A stretch of 64,000 nucleotides of DNA from JACCYQ01 sp036675565 (GTDB taxonomy: Bacteria; Bacteroidota; Bacteroidia; Chitinophagales; Chitinophagaceae), in contig JAKFER010000216.1 of assembly GCA_036675565.1 (NCBI GenBank), positions 16,397-80,396 on the forward strand, read 5' to 3'. A program made the translations under genes and the position numbers. Under the pieces are notes generated by a model, which searched no databases, had not been told where the DNA came from, and was given only the letters and a program-made list of their open reading frames with translations. Numbering within the stretch: the stretch's first letter is position 1; each line of letters opens with the position of its first letter. Positions 26,507 to 35,129 of the stretch are shown piece by piece.

Positions 26507-26908
26507 ATGTCATTTAAAGATGCTATCAGCTGGTTCGAAATTCCAACAACGGATATTAACCGGGCGCAAAAATTTTACGAAAACATTTTTGAAATGAAAA
26601 TGCAGGAACTTGAATTTGAAGGCGTAAAAATGCGCATGTTTCCGCTTGACGATCCGATGACGGGTGTGGGAGGCGCTTTGGTTCAAACGGACGGTTTTCA
26701 TAATCCTTCAGAAAAGGATGGTCCGCTGATATACCTGAATGGCAACCCCGATTTACAAAAAGTACTGGACAAAGTGGAATCTGCCGGCGGCAAAATTCAA
26801 ATGCCCAAAACAGAAATTTCACCAGAATATGGATTTATGGGCGTGTTCATAGATTCGGAAGGAAATCGAATTGGCTTACATAATGTACCCACTAAATATT
26901 TACAATGA
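26507..26908 (+). CDS. VOC (glyoxalase/bleomycin-resistance fold) family protein
   Basis: The 133-residue protein shows the two beta-alpha-beta-beta-beta modules of the vicinal-oxygen-chelate fold, opening with ISWFEIPTTDINRAQKFYENIFEMKM and closing with GFMGVFIDSEGNRIGLHN. This resembles small single-domain VOC proteins near AHSA1 and DinB genes in soil Bacteroidota. The reaction is unknown. Its stop overlaps the next start codon as ATGA, so translation is probably coupled and this is the first gene of a five-gene run. Confidence 0.85.
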   Translation: MSFKDAISWFEIPTTDINRAQKFYENIFEMKMQELEFEGVKMRMFPLDDPMTGVGGALVQTDGFHNPSEKDGPLIYLNGNPDLQKVLDKVESAGGKIQMPKTEISPEYGFMGVFIDSEGNRIGLHNVPTKYLQ

Positions 26909-27384
26909 AAATATTCCTTGCTTTAGGATTTTTATTTTTCATATACGAAGAACCCGGGGTTAGGCAAACTTCAAAACTTGAAACTTTAAATTGGATCATT
27001 GGCGAATGGCAAATGCACACAAAAAACGGCAAAATGGTTGAAAGTTGGGAGATGAAAAATGACAGCACATTTATTGGGAAGAGTTTTATATTGAAAGCTG
27101 ACGGATCAAAACATATGTTGGAAAACATTGAGCTTGTTTACAGGATGAAAGAAGTGTTTTATATCCCGACGGTTGAAAATCAAAATAACCGCCAACCTGT
27201 AAAATTTAAATTACTGGCTTATAATGAAAACTCATTTTCGGCAGTAAATAACGAGCATGATTACCCGAAACAAATCAGTTACTGGCTAAATGGCAATGAT
27301 TCATTACATGCGAAAATTGATGATGGAGAGGATGTGCCTTTGAAATTTTCAAATTTTTATTTTACCAGGAAAAATAAATCATAA
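26905..27384 (+). CDS. DUF6265-like exported protein
   Basis: The 159-residue protein has a short hydrophobic N terminus (about 1-16) and a lipocalin-like beta-rich body. LNWIIGEWQMHTKNGKMVESWEMKNDSTFIGKSF and FSAVNNEHDYPKQISYWLNG fit the DUF6265 pattern, a family without known function. The N-terminal segment is short for a classical signal peptide, so export is uncertain. It overlaps the VOC gene by four bases and the following AHSA1 gene by one base, which indicates a tight operon. Confidence 0.7.
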   Translation: MKIFLALGFLFFIYEEPGVRQTSKLETLNWIIGEWQMHTKNGKMVESWEMKNDSTFIGKSFILKADGSKHMLENIELVYRMKEVFYIPTVENQNNRQPVKFKLLAYNENSFSAVNNEHDYPKQISYWLNGNDSLHAKIDDGEDVPLKFSNFYFTRKNKS

Positions 27385-27884
27385 TGGAAAATCATGATTG
27401 GAGCAGGTTTAGTACACGCATTAATATTAACGCAGATACAGAAAAAATCTTTAGCTGCTGGACAACCCAGGCAGGATTGGAAGACTGGTTTCTGCGCCTG
27501 GCTGAATTTAAAAACCCGGTTGGCAATTTGCGCAGTAAAACCGAGCCGGTCCAGGTTGGTGATACCTATTTATGGCGCTGGTATGGATACCCTGATGAAG
27601 TAGATGAAAAAGGGGAAGTGCTTGAAATGAATGGAAAAGATTTCTTTGTATTTCGTTTTGGAAAGGCAGGGATATGTACCGTACGCATAAAAGAAGCCGG
27701 AGGGGAAAAAATAGTTGAATTACAACAAACAGAAATACCCACCGACGAAGAAAGTATGAAAAATTATCATGTTGGTTGTAAAACGGGCTGGACATTTTAC
27801 CTGGCCAACCTTAAATCCTTTTTAGAGGGCGGCATTGACCTTCGTAACAAAAACCTGGAACTAACGGATATGCTCAACTCCTGA
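27384..27884 (+). CDS. SRPBCC / AHSA1 domain protein
   Basis: The 166-residue protein belongs to the START/Bet v1-like superfamily. INADTEKIFSCWTTQAGLEDWFLRLAEF is the typical opening of the AHSA1 branch, and GDTYLWRWYGYPDEVDEKGEVLEMNGKDFFVFRF follows the ligand-cavity strands. These cytoplasmic proteins bind hydrophobic small molecules; a chaperone role as in eukaryotic Aha1 is not implied. Start overlaps the previous stop by one base. The DinB gene follows after three bases. Confidence 0.85.
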   Translation: MENHDWSRFSTRININADTEKIFSCWTTQAGLEDWFLRLAEFKNPVGNLRSKTEPVQVGDTYLWRWYGYPDEVDEKGEVLEMNGKDFFVFRFGKAGICTVRIKEAGGEKIVELQQTEIPTDEESMKNYHVGCKTGWTFYLANLKSFLEGGIDLRNKNLELTDMLNS

Positions 27885-27887
27885 AAA

Positions 27888-28412
27888 ATGAATTACGATA
27901 AACATAAATCCATTCAAATTCTGCAAAGAACACCTGTGGTTTTGAATGACCTTTTAAATGGTTTGGATGAAGAATGGATCATGGGAAATGAAGGACCACA
28001 AACATTTTCGCCATTTGATGTAGTGGGACACCTGTTACATGGAGAAAGAACTGACTGGCCGGTGCGTATCAACCTGGTATTGGAAAAAGGATTGTCTCAG
28101 CCTTTTGAACCTTATGACCGGTTTGCCATGTACCAAGAAAGCAAAGGAAAATCCATACAGGACCTGTTAAATGAGTTCACCCGCCTGCGAAAGAAAAATC
28201 TTTTTTGGTTTGGTGAACTTCATTTGGAAGATGAGGATTGTAATAAAGAAGGCATGCATCCCTCATTGGGTGTGGTTACATTGCGCCAGTTACTTTCAAC
28301 CTGGGTGGTACATGATCTGACACACATTGCGCAAATTACCCGTGTAATGGCAAAACAATACAAAGAGGAGGTTGGTCCATGGGCACAATATTTCCGAATT
28401 TTAACATGGTAA
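27888..28412 (+). CDS. DinB family protein
   Basis: The 174-residue protein forms a predicted four-helix bundle of the DinB/YfiT type. Candidate metal-ligand histidines are in FDVVGHLLHGER near residue 44-50 and in WVVHDLTHIAQITR near residue 143-150, spaced as in metal-dependent DinB enzymes. Members include thiol-S-transferases that use bacillithiol or other thiols. Its substrate is unknown. It lies three bases after the AHSA1 gene and 24 before a DUF4287 gene. Confidence 0.87.
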   Translation: MNYDKHKSIQILQRTPVVLNDLLNGLDEEWIMGNEGPQTFSPFDVVGHLLHGERTDWPVRINLVLEKGLSQPFEPYDRFAMYQESKGKSIQDLLNEFTRLRKKNLFWFGELHLEDEDCNKEGMHPSLGVVTLRQLLSTWVVHDLTHIAQITRVMAKQYKEEVGPWAQYFRILTW

Positions 28413-28436
28413 AATCAAAACTTAAAATCATTAATT

Positions 28437-29006
28437 ATGAGCACCTCACCTGTTGACAAAGCATTGCAAACCCAATTAGATAACATTGAAAAAAATACAG
28501 GTAAAACACTGGCTGAATGGTTCGCTATTGTTAATCAAAGCGGGCTCAGCAAACATGGCGAAATGGTCAGTTTTTTAAAAGAAAAGCATGGTTTCACGCA
28601 TGGCAACGCAAACACGCTTGTTCATTTTGCCAAACAAAGTCATGCTGGTGGCGCCGAAGATCCGGATGAGCTGGTAACTACGCAATATAACGGGAAGGAA
28701 CAACTGAAAATTTGGTATGAAAAACTGATGAAAGAAATTAAGTCTTTTGGAAATGATGTGGAAGTATCACCTAAAAAAGCCTATGTAAGTGTGCGCAGGA
28801 AAAAACAATTTGCTATTATACAGCCATCTACCAAAACCCGCCTGGATCTTGGACTTAATTTAAAAGGAGTAGCACCCAATGGAAACCTTGAAGCAGCAGG
28901 AAGCTGGAATGCGATGTGCACCCACCGGGTAAAAATAGAAGATGAAAAAACGATCAGCAAAGAACTGATAGCGCAGATCCGGCAGGCTTATGAACAGGCA
29001 GGTTAA
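28437..29006 (+). CDS. DUF4287 + DUF5655 two-domain protein
   Basis: The 189-residue protein has an N-terminal DUF4287 helical domain (about 8-70: QLDNIEKNTGKTLAEWFAIV, GFTHGNANTLVHFAK) and a C-terminal DUF5655 domain (about 85-185: YEKLMKEIKSFGNDVEVSPKKAYVSVRRKKQFAIIQPS). DUF5655 is found in proteins linked to nucleic-acid metabolism, but no reaction is established. It is the last gene of the run that begins with the VOC protein, and its stop is two bases from that of a convergent truncated haemoglobin gene. Confidence 0.8.
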   Translation: MSTSPVDKALQTQLDNIEKNTGKTLAEWFAIVNQSGLSKHGEMVSFLKEKHGFTHGNANTLVHFAKQSHAGGAEDPDELVTTQYNGKEQLKIWYEKLMKEIKSFGNDVEVSPKKAYVSVRRKKQFAIIQPSTKTRLDLGLNLKGVAPNGNLEAAGSWNAMCTHRVKIEDEKTISKELIAQIRQAYEQAG

Positions 29007-29007
29007 A

Positions 29008-29388
29008 CTAATTCTTTTGCTGACTGACTTTTAATTGCATGACAGTGGCAATACTTTGAGCTCTTTGTTTTGCCTGCTCTGCTATATCACCTTCAAACAA
29101 TTCATCTAGCGTTGCATTAAAATATTGTAACCATGTTTTGAAATGTTCCGCGTTTAATGGTGATTGACCATTTAAAATCATATGCGGCTTCATTGCATTT
29201 TTCTGGTAAGTATCTGAATGAAATAAAATCATATCCCAAAAGTCTACGAGTACCGGCAGATGATGATCCAGGTCTATTTTAGCAACATCCGTAAATAAAT
29301 AGCTGATGGAAGGGTCGGCTAAAAGTTTATCGTAAAAAGAAGTAACCAGTTGCAAAAGATCTTCCCTGTTTTCAATATCGCGTTTCAT
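29008..29388 (-). CDS. Group III truncated haemoglobin
   Basis: The 126-residue protein has the 2-on-2 globin length and pattern. RDIENREDLLQLVTSFYDKLLADPSISYLFTDVAKIDLDHHLPVLVDFWD fits the A-to-CD region with the conserved phenylalanine/tyrosine heme-pocket residues, and MKPHMIL supplies a candidate proximal or E-helix histidine. Members of group III bind oxygen or nitric oxide, and roles in microaerobic growth or NO detoxification have been proposed. It is a single-gene unit converging on the DUF4287/DUF5655 gene. No NO-responsive regulator is adjacent. Confidence 0.88.
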   Translation of the reverse strand: MKRDIENREDLLQLVTSFYDKLLADPSISYLFTDVAKIDLDHHLPVLVDFWDMILFHSDTYQKNAMKPHMILNGQSPLNAEHFKTWLQYFNATLDELFEGDIAEQAKQRAQSIATVMQLKVSQQKN

Positions 29389-29489
29389 CCGTATATTTTA
29401 TTTTATATTGGGCGAATGTAACGCCAATATACATTGCCCTTGTGTCAAAATTTTACATGGGCGTTTCATACCACAAATGTAAATTCAAA

Positions 29490-29517
29490 CACCTTATGCT
29501 CCCGAAGGCATAAGGTG
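29490..29517 (-). terminator. Stem-loop after the DUF1579 gene
   Basis: Perfect 10-bp arms CACCTTATGC / GCATAAGGTG enclose an 8-base loop. On the minus strand it lies 26 bases after the DUF1579 stop and is followed by TTTGAATTT, a weak T-tract. It probably terminates the DUF1579 transcript and shields the truncated haemoglobin gene. Confidence 0.6.
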
Positions 29518-29543
29518 CTGTTGAATAATGTATATTTTAGTAT

Positions 29544-30119
29544 TTACATTTTTCGCTTCATCGTAATTTCCATTGTTTTAAATTCTGAACCACCATCAGG
29601 AATCATATACATTTCCATTAATTGTGTATTGTCATCAATGATCTTTATGGTTTGCCTCATTTTAACATCTTTTCCCTGCATTGGATCTAAAGATGTTCCC
29701 GAAAATTCTATTGTTTTTGTTGAAGGATTCCAGGTTCCTTCCATAAACATCATACCTGTTCCAAAATTATCTATCCAGGTATTTATAAATTTCTTTTTTA
29801 TATTATCATATGCCATGGTACTGATTCCTTCTAAAGGCATTCCACCAAAATTTCCTGAAGTACGTGATTCCTGGTAACGCCCTCCAAGGATCATTTTATT
29901 TACAGAACTAGCTTTACTTTGAGTGGGATCCTGTCCCGGTGCCATCCACATCTTTACATCGCCCTCCCAGGTGCCATCCCAGGATGCCATCATCTTATGC
30001 ATATCGCCTGGTGTCATATACTCGGTCCAGGCTTTCATTTCGCTTTCAGATTGGCCGGATGCATGAATAAATCCAGCCATCATTATCATGATTAAAAAGC
30101 AGTGTGATATCTTTTTCAT
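29544..30119 (-). CDS. Exported DUF1579-family protein
   Basis: The 191-residue protein has a signal peptide (cleavage after ASG near residue 22). The body has a lipocalin-like beta pattern with MASWDGTWEGDVKMWMAPGQDP, LGGRYQESRTSG, MPLEGISTMAYDNIKKKFINTWIDNFGTGMM and the closing EFKTMEITMKRK, all characteristic of DUF1579. Function is unknown; the fold suggests small-ligand binding in the periplasm. Single gene between the truncated haemoglobin and VOC genes, all on the minus strand. Confidence 0.82.
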   Translation of the reverse strand: MKKISHCFLIMIMMAGFIHASGQSESEMKAWTEYMTPGDMHKMMASWDGTWEGDVKMWMAPGQDPTQSKASSVNKMILGGRYQESRTSGNFGGMPLEGISTMAYDNIKKKFINTWIDNFGTGMMFMEGTWNPSTKTIEFSGTSLDPMQGKDVKMRQTIKIIDDNTQLMEMYMIPDGGSEFKTMEITMKRKM

Positions 30120-30210
30120 AACAAATAGTTTTAGATTATAAATGTAAAAACTATTCAGGAGTGGTATAGTTGAGATGAGGTATAAATGCCTTCAACTAAT
30201 CATTTATAAA

Positions 30211-30612
30211 CTAACGCTTTTTATTATTTGGTTCAATAAGGTCCCAGAGATTTCCATAAAGATCTTCAAACACAGCAACCGTTCCATATACCTCTTCTTT
30301 AGGTGGCCGAATAAAATGGATTCCTTTTTCAAGCATGTTTTTATAATCTCTCCAAAAATTATCCGTGTGCAGAAATAAAAAAACCCGACCACCGGTTTGA
30401 TTACCAACACTGGCGAGTTTCTTTTCACCATCCGCTTTGGCTAATAATAAACAACATTCTTTTGCACCGGGCGGCGCAATCATCACCCATCGTTTAGTTT
30501 CATTTAATGGCGTGTCTTCAATTAAAATAAATCCCAGTTTTTCTGTGTAAAAAAGAATCGCTTCATCATAATCTTTTACTATCAAAGCAATATGAGCAAT
30601 TCTTTGTTGCAT
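30211..30612 (-). CDS. VOC family protein (glyoxalase-like, second copy)
   Basis: The 133-residue protein starts RIAHIALIVKDYDEAILFYTEKLGFILIED and ends VAVFEDLYGNLWDLIEPN, the common order of single-domain VOC dioxygenase/glyoxalase-like enzymes. His6 in IAHIALIV and Glu in DLIEPN are candidate metal ligands. It is a different subfamily from the VOC protein at 26507. It follows the amidohydrolase gene by 21 bases and is probably cotranscribed with it. Confidence 0.87.
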   Translation of the reverse strand: MQQRIAHIALIVKDYDEAILFYTEKLGFILIEDTPLNETKRWVMIAPPGAKECCLLLAKADGEKKLASVGNQTGGRVFLFLHTDNFWRDYKNMLEKGIHFIRPPKEEVYGTVAVFEDLYGNLWDLIEPNNKKR

Positions 30613-30633
30613 TAGAAATGATTAACTGATAAA

Positions 30634-31722
30634 TTATTTAAGAAATTGCGTGGCATCTATTCCCGGAATAATGCGCAAGGCATTTTTGTAATAGATCTTT
30701 TTCAAAACATCATCAGGTAAACCCATTCCATACATGGGCCAGAAGGCGTGGTATTTTTTGTGATAAGGGAAATATTCATCTTTTGTCTCCAGCACCCTGA
30801 AGTATGTTGCATATTCATCAGGCACCCAACTGTCTTTACCAAACAAAATTCTATCCTGGTATTTAATAAAGAAATCGTGTGCCATTCTCGGCTGCCTGCC
30901 CAGTTCTGCAATGATGGCTCCGAATTCAATCATCATGTTTGGCATTTGATCCAGCAATGTGCCCAGGTATTGCAGGTTATTAGGATACCAGCCAAAATGC
31001 GCATTGATAAATGTTGTTCCGGGATGGGCTTTAAACATATTGTGTTGTTCTTCTATCAGCTTTTCAAATGGCACCGGATCATCCGGACCTCTTTTTCGAC
31101 CCGGCCTGGTAGCCAGTTCCAGCCAGCGTTCATTTTTTTCATCCATCTCATCCCAAAATGATTTTGGATCAGCGGTATGAATCAATACCGGGATCTTTAA
31201 TTCCCCGGCTTTTTTCCATACAGGATCCAGCCTTCTATCGTCAACGGGTATGCGATTTCCCTGGATATCTTTTGACGACAATCCCAGGCTTTTATAAATT
31301 TTCAATCCATTGGCTCCATTTTTCACATCCGTTTCCAATTGTTTTACCGCTTTCTCAGCCCAATCCTTTTCTCCAACCCCATTAAAATTAATATTGGTGA
31401 AAACAATAAATCTTTTGGGTTCATTAGCCTTTATATTTTCAACCATTTTAACCAATTCATCACCACCGCGTCCACTCAGGTTAACCATCACCTGCATATT
31501 CAGTTTTTCCATTTCCATAATTAGTGTATCCAAATCCATCGTTCCCATCCGGAACTGGTGATTGTGCACATCTATAAATGGAAACTTAGCCCGGGTGATT
31601 TTATGCTCCGGAACTACCAATGTAGATACCGGGTTGTAAGATTCAAAATCCATCTTTGGAGATGCCTGGCCGAATACGATTGATCCACCCACTAAAAAAA
31701 TCAGGAGAAAAATATATTGCAT
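30634..31722 (-). CDS. Exported amidohydrolase-family (TIM-barrel metal hydrolase) protein
   Basis: The 362-residue protein has a signal peptide (cleavage after FGQ at about 19). FIDVHNHQFRMG gives the metal-binding His53-x-His55, and later IPVLIHTADPKSFWDE, FINAHFGWYPNNL and RILFGKDSW provide the barrel histidines and aspartate of the amidohydrolase_2 (decarboxylase/lactonase) branch. Export is common among Bacteroidota members of unknown substrate. ARPGRKRGPDD is a basic loop of unclear meaning. The VOC gene follows 21 bases downstream. Confidence 0.87.
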   Translation of the reverse strand: MQYIFLLIFLVGGSIVFGQASPKMDFESYNPVSTLVVPEHKITRAKFPFIDVHNHQFRMGTMDLDTLIMEMEKLNMQVMVNLSGRGGDELVKMVENIKANEPKRFIVFTNINFNGVGEKDWAEKAVKQLETDVKNGANGLKIYKSLGLSSKDIQGNRIPVDDRRLDPVWKKAGELKIPVLIHTADPKSFWDEMDEKNERWLELATRPGRKRGPDDPVPFEKLIEEQHNMFKAHPGTTFINAHFGWYPNNLQYLGTLLDQMPNMMIEFGAIIAELGRQPRMAHDFFIKYQDRILFGKDSWVPDEYATYFRVLETKDEYFPYHKKYHAFWPMYGMGLPDDVLKKIYYKNALRIIPGIDATQFLK

Positions 31723-31799
31723 GAGAATAATTTAAGTTGGCCAATTTAAGATTTAAGAAAAAAACTAAACCCGATTAAGCATATAATTATTTAAATGGT

Positions 31800-32735
31800 T
31801 CAATGCAGGGATGTAACCTTTTCATTGGTCCAATTATACAAGGTTTCCACATCTTCAGTATCAAACAACTGTGTTCCTTCATTGAGTGTTGCTGCCGTTC
31901 CGCATGCTACGCCAAAGCAAATTACTTCCTGTAATGGCTTATGTTTTGCCAGCATATGAACCATACCAGCAACCATACTGTCACCGGCACCCACAGTACT
32001 CTTTTTTTCAACTTCGGGTACAGGTACCCGGTAGGCCTCATCCTTGGATACTAATATAGCGCCGTCTTTACCCATCGAAACAGCAACCAGTTCAACCAGG
32101 CCGGCATCGATCAACTTGCGGGCGGCCTCTTCCACCTTATCATTTTCAAGCCAGGTAATCCGGCTCATTTTAGCCAGTTCACCAATGTTAGGTTTAAGCA
32201 TATAAACACCTTCTTTTACAGCAATCTCCAGTGCCTCACCGGATGTATCCAATATAAATTTAGCGCCTGAAAATTTCGCAGCCCTCGCAATTTGAGCATA
32301 TGCATCTGCTGGCAAGCCGGGTAAAATACTGCCGCTGCCGACAATAAATTCAAATTTATTATTGGTGATATAGGCTAACACTTCATCTAATACCCGCTGA
32401 TCCGCTTCCTGGCCGGGCATATTGAAACGGTATTGCTTATTGGTTGAAGTCTCCAGCACAATTAAATTTTCCCGGGTCTCCTTATCCACTTCAATAACAT
32501 GCATGGATACATGATCCTGTTGAAGTAATTTTTGTAATAATCTTCCAATAATTCCACCAGCAGGAAATAAAGCAATGTTTTCTGTATTCAGTTTCTGAAG
32601 TGCTTTACTGACATTAATGCCCCCTCCACCCGCTTCATTTTTTGCTACCGTGCAGCGAAGTTTTGAATCGGGAATAATTTTTTCAACCGAAGTGCTTTTA
32701 TCAATGGTTGGATTCAGGGTTATCGTTAAGATCAT
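31800..32735 (-). CDS. PfkB-family hexose kinase (1-phosphofructokinase / tagatose-6-phosphate kinase type)
   Basis: The 311-residue protein opens with MILTITLNPTIDKSTSVEKI and has the glycine pair AGGGGINVSKAL near 36-47, both typical of the LacC/FruK/PfkB branch. The C-terminal signature STVGAGDSMVAGMVH near 244-259 holds the catalytic aspartate of the anion-hole motif. It would phosphorylate a sugar phosphate such as fructose-6-phosphate or fructose-1-phosphate; substrate is not decidable. The start at 32735 overlaps the upstream DsbA-like gene by 35 bases, so the two are likely coupled. Confidence 0.88.
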   Translation of the reverse strand: MILTITLNPTIDKSTSVEKIIPDSKLRCTVAKNEAGGGGINVSKALQKLNTENIALFPAGGIIGRLLQKLLQQDHVSMHVIEVDKETRENLIVLETSTNKQYRFNMPGQEADQRVLDEVLAYITNNKFEFIVGSGSILPGLPADAYAQIARAAKFSGAKFILDTSGEALEIAVKEGVYMLKPNIGELAKMSRITWLENDKVEEAARKLIDAGLVELVAVSMGKDGAILVSKDEAYRVPVPEVEKKSTVGAGDSMVAGMVHMLAKHKPLQEVICFGVACGTAATLNEGTQLFDTEDVETLYNWTNEKVTSLH

Positions 32736-33390
32736 GTTTGAGGTAATTTATTTCAGTTAATACATTTTCAATTCTTTGTTTGAGGTCATTGTATGCTGTA
32801 TATCCCCTGGCCAGCAAATAAAATTTTGTATCACTCACCTGCATCAAAACACATGGGAAACCATTTACCTGCAATTGTTTTACCAGTGCAAATTCATAGT
32901 TGGCCTTTTCGGTATATTCATCCTGTTTTAATTTTTCAAAAAATAAGTCTTCCTCAAGATTAAATATTGGCATTAAATGCCGGTAGGCTTCAGGATCTGT
33001 CAAGTCGCGACCTTCCATAAATAATGCCTTTTGTAAAGCAGTTGCAAATACCACTGCTTTTTCGGGATATGATTCTTTCAAAATACACATGGCTTTTGCC
33101 GGCGTCAGTGATTCGGGAAACCAATCGCTTTCTTCGGGATGATTAATATGCCACAAATAATATTCACCAAATTTTACACCTGCAAGTTCTTCAATTTGAT
33201 GATATGAATTCCTGATATAAGATGCAGTAGCCTTTATTGGTTGTTTATTTTCAACCGGGATCATACCTCCCGATAAAACATCAAAATAAATATCTGCTTG
33301 AAATTCTTCGCTGATTTTATTGATCACACCGCTAAATCCGAAGCACCAACCACACCAGGCATCATAACAATAATAAATAGTTGGTCTCAT
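32701..33390 (-). CDS. DsbA/FrnE-family thioredoxin-fold protein
   Basis: From ATG 33390 the product is 229 residues with no signal peptide, thus cytoplasmic. CYDAWCGWCFGF at 8-19 carries the redox pair Cys13-x-x-Cys16 in a FrnE-like context, and the long helical insert and QVNGFPCVLMQ (cis-proline loop) complete the fold. FrnE proteins act as disulfide isomerases in oxidative stress, while relatives are 2-hydroxychromene isomerases. A start seven codons upstream is possible but less likely. Its 3' end overlaps the PfkB-kinase gene by 35 bases. A near-consensus -7 element GACCTTTG lies at 33409-33416 on the minus strand. Confidence 0.85.
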   Translation of the reverse strand: MRPTIYYCYDAWCGWCFGFSGVINKISEEFQADIYFDVLSGGMIPVENKQPIKATASYIRNSYHQIEELAGVKFGEYYLWHINHPEESDWFPESLTPAKAMCILKESYPEKAVVFATALQKALFMEGRDLTDPEAYRHLMPIFNLEEDLFFEKLKQDEYTEKANYEFALVKQLQVNGFPCVLMQVSDTKFYLLARGYTAYNDLKQRIENVLTEINYLKHDLNDNPESNH

Positions 33391-33511
33391 TTTTACATGC
33401 TTAATAATCAAAGGTCATGAACCAATTTTAGCTTAGCAATTAAAATATTTTATATTTATCGTTTTACTCACTTTCACCCAAAAATGTTATATTATCAATA
33501 AAGAAAATAAA

Positions 33512-35080
33512 GTGGAAATAGAAAATGCGACCGTAGTGGTGAGAAATCTCACCATGCTGGATTACAAAGAGCTAAAAGAAGCGATGGTAAAAGCCTATGC
33601 AAGCATGGGCGGTCAATACTGGAAAGAAGAATCTCTGAGTAAATTGATCAGTGTATTTCCGGAGGGCCAGATAGCCGTAGTTGTAAATGACAAAGTGGTC
33701 GGTTGTGCATTATCATTAAGAGTGGATTATGATAAGTTTGGTGATAAGCATACTTATCGTCAAATAACGGGTAATTATACTTTCGACACATTTGACAAGA
33801 ATGGTGATGTTTTATACGGCATAGAAGTATTCATTGATCCAAAATCACGTGGCTTGCGTTTGGCCCGTCGGTTATATGAGGCACGTAAAAATCTTTGCAG
33901 GCAATTAAATTTAAAAGCCATCATAGCTGGTGGACGAATTCCCAGGTATCACCAGTATGCGGATAAGATGTCGCCAAAGGAATATATTGAAGGCGTGAAA
34001 CGAAGGGAAATTCATGACCCTACATTAAGTTTCCAGATCTCGAATGACTTCCAGGTGAAGCTGGTTTCTAAAGATTATTTACCCGAGGATAAAGAGTCTA
34101 TGGGTTATGCTACCATTTTGGTTTGGCATAATATCTATTTTGAACCGGATCAAAGTTTGTTGCACTCCCGTAAAAGTTATGTGCGGATTGGTTGTGTACA
34201 ATGGCAGGTAAGACCTTATGCTAAGATGGAAGACCTGATGGAAAGTGTTGAATATTTTGTTGATGCAGTGAGTGATTATGAATCTGATTTTATTTTGTTC
34301 CCGGAGTTGTTCAACACACCATTGATGGGTGCTTTCAATCACTTACCTGCAGTGCAAGCCATTAGGGAATTAGCGAAGTTCACGCCAGATTTGGTAGATG
34401 CATTCAGCAAGCTGGCCATCTCCTATAATGTAAATATCATCGGTGGCAGTATGCCTATGATAGAAGGCGATGAGTTATACAACACATCTTACTTTTTTCA
34501 CCGGAATGGCAAAATAGATTTCTCACACAAGATCCATATAACGCCATCCGAAGAATATGAATGGGCCATGAAAGGTGGCGACAAAGTTTCAATCATAGAA
34601 ACAGATGTAGGAAAAATCGGCATCCTGATTTGCTATGATGTGGAGTTCCCTGAGTTGGGGCGCATATTAGCCGACCAGGGAATGCAAATTTTATTTGTTC
34701 CTTTTTTAACGGACACGCAAAATGCATATAACCGTGTACGTTTTTGCGCACAGGCAAGAGCGGTAGAGAATGAATGTTTTGTTGCCATTGCAGGTAATGT
34801 TGGCAACCTGCCAAAAATCTCGAATATGGACCTGCAATTTGCACAGGCAGCGGTATTAACTCCTTCTGATTTCCAGTTTCCTGTAAATGGTATCAAAGCA
34901 GAAGCCACACCAAATACTGAGATGATCATCATTTCTGATGTAGATCTTACCCTTTTGGTTGAATTGCATAATTATGGAAGTGTGCAAAATTTGAAAGACC
35001 GTAGAAATGATCTATATGAAGTGAAATTAAAACCAGCCGCTAAAAAACCCGGAACAGAATCGCAGAACAATGGAATTTAA
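33512..35080 (+). CDS. GNAT acetyltransferase-carbon-nitrogen hydrolase fusion (GTG start)
   Basis: The 522-residue protein joins two enzymes. Residues about 5-205 form a GNAT domain (IEVFIDPKSRGLRLARRLYEARKNLCRQL supplies the acetyl-CoA pyrophosphate loop). Residues about 222-500 form a nitrilase-superfamily amidase with the full catalytic triad Glu265 (LFPELF), Lys340 (SHKIHI) and Cys374 (ILICYDVEFPE). Such fusions occur in Bacteroidota and proteobacteria, with substrate unknown; an acylated amine that is then hydrolysed, or the reverse, is plausible. The codon at 33512 is GTG and no ATG precedes the conserved N terminus. It is divergent from the DsbA-like gene. Confidence 0.93.
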   Translation: MEIENATVVVRNLTMLDYKELKEAMVKAYASMGGQYWKEESLSKLISVFPEGQIAVVVNDKVVGCALSLRVDYDKFGDKHTYRQITGNYTFDTFDKNGDVLYGIEVFIDPKSRGLRLARRLYEARKNLCRQLNLKAIIAGGRIPRYHQYADKMSPKEYIEGVKRREIHDPTLSFQISNDFQVKLVSKDYLPEDKESMGYATILVWHNIYFEPDQSLLHSRKSYVRIGCVQWQVRPYAKMEDLMESVEYFVDAVSDYESDFILFPELFNTPLMGAFNHLPAVQAIRELAKFTPDLVDAFSKLAISYNVNIIGGSMPMIEGDELYNTSYFFHRNGKIDFSHKIHITPSEEYEWAMKGGDKVSIIETDVGKIGILICYDVEFPELGRILADQGMQILFVPFLTDTQNAYNRVRFCAQARAVENECFVAIAGNVGNLPKISNMDLQFAQAAVLTPSDFQFPVNGIKAEATPNTEMIIISDVDLTLLVELHNYGSVQNLKDRRNDLYEVKLKPAAKKPGTESQNNGI

Positions 35081-35085
35081 AATAA

Positions 35086-35129
35086 GGTAATGGTGTGTAA
35101 TTTTTATTTATAATTTACACATCATTACC
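35086..35129. repeat. 15-bp inverted repeat at the junction of convergent genes
   Basis: GGTAATGGTGTGTAA (35086-35100) is the reverse complement of TTACACATCATTACC (35115-35129) except for one pair, with a 14-base AT-rich loop. The right arm lies inside the last codons of the minus-strand GNAT gene. No T-tract follows, so it is not a standard terminator, although it may help stop or stabilise both convergent transcripts. Confidence 0.55.
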
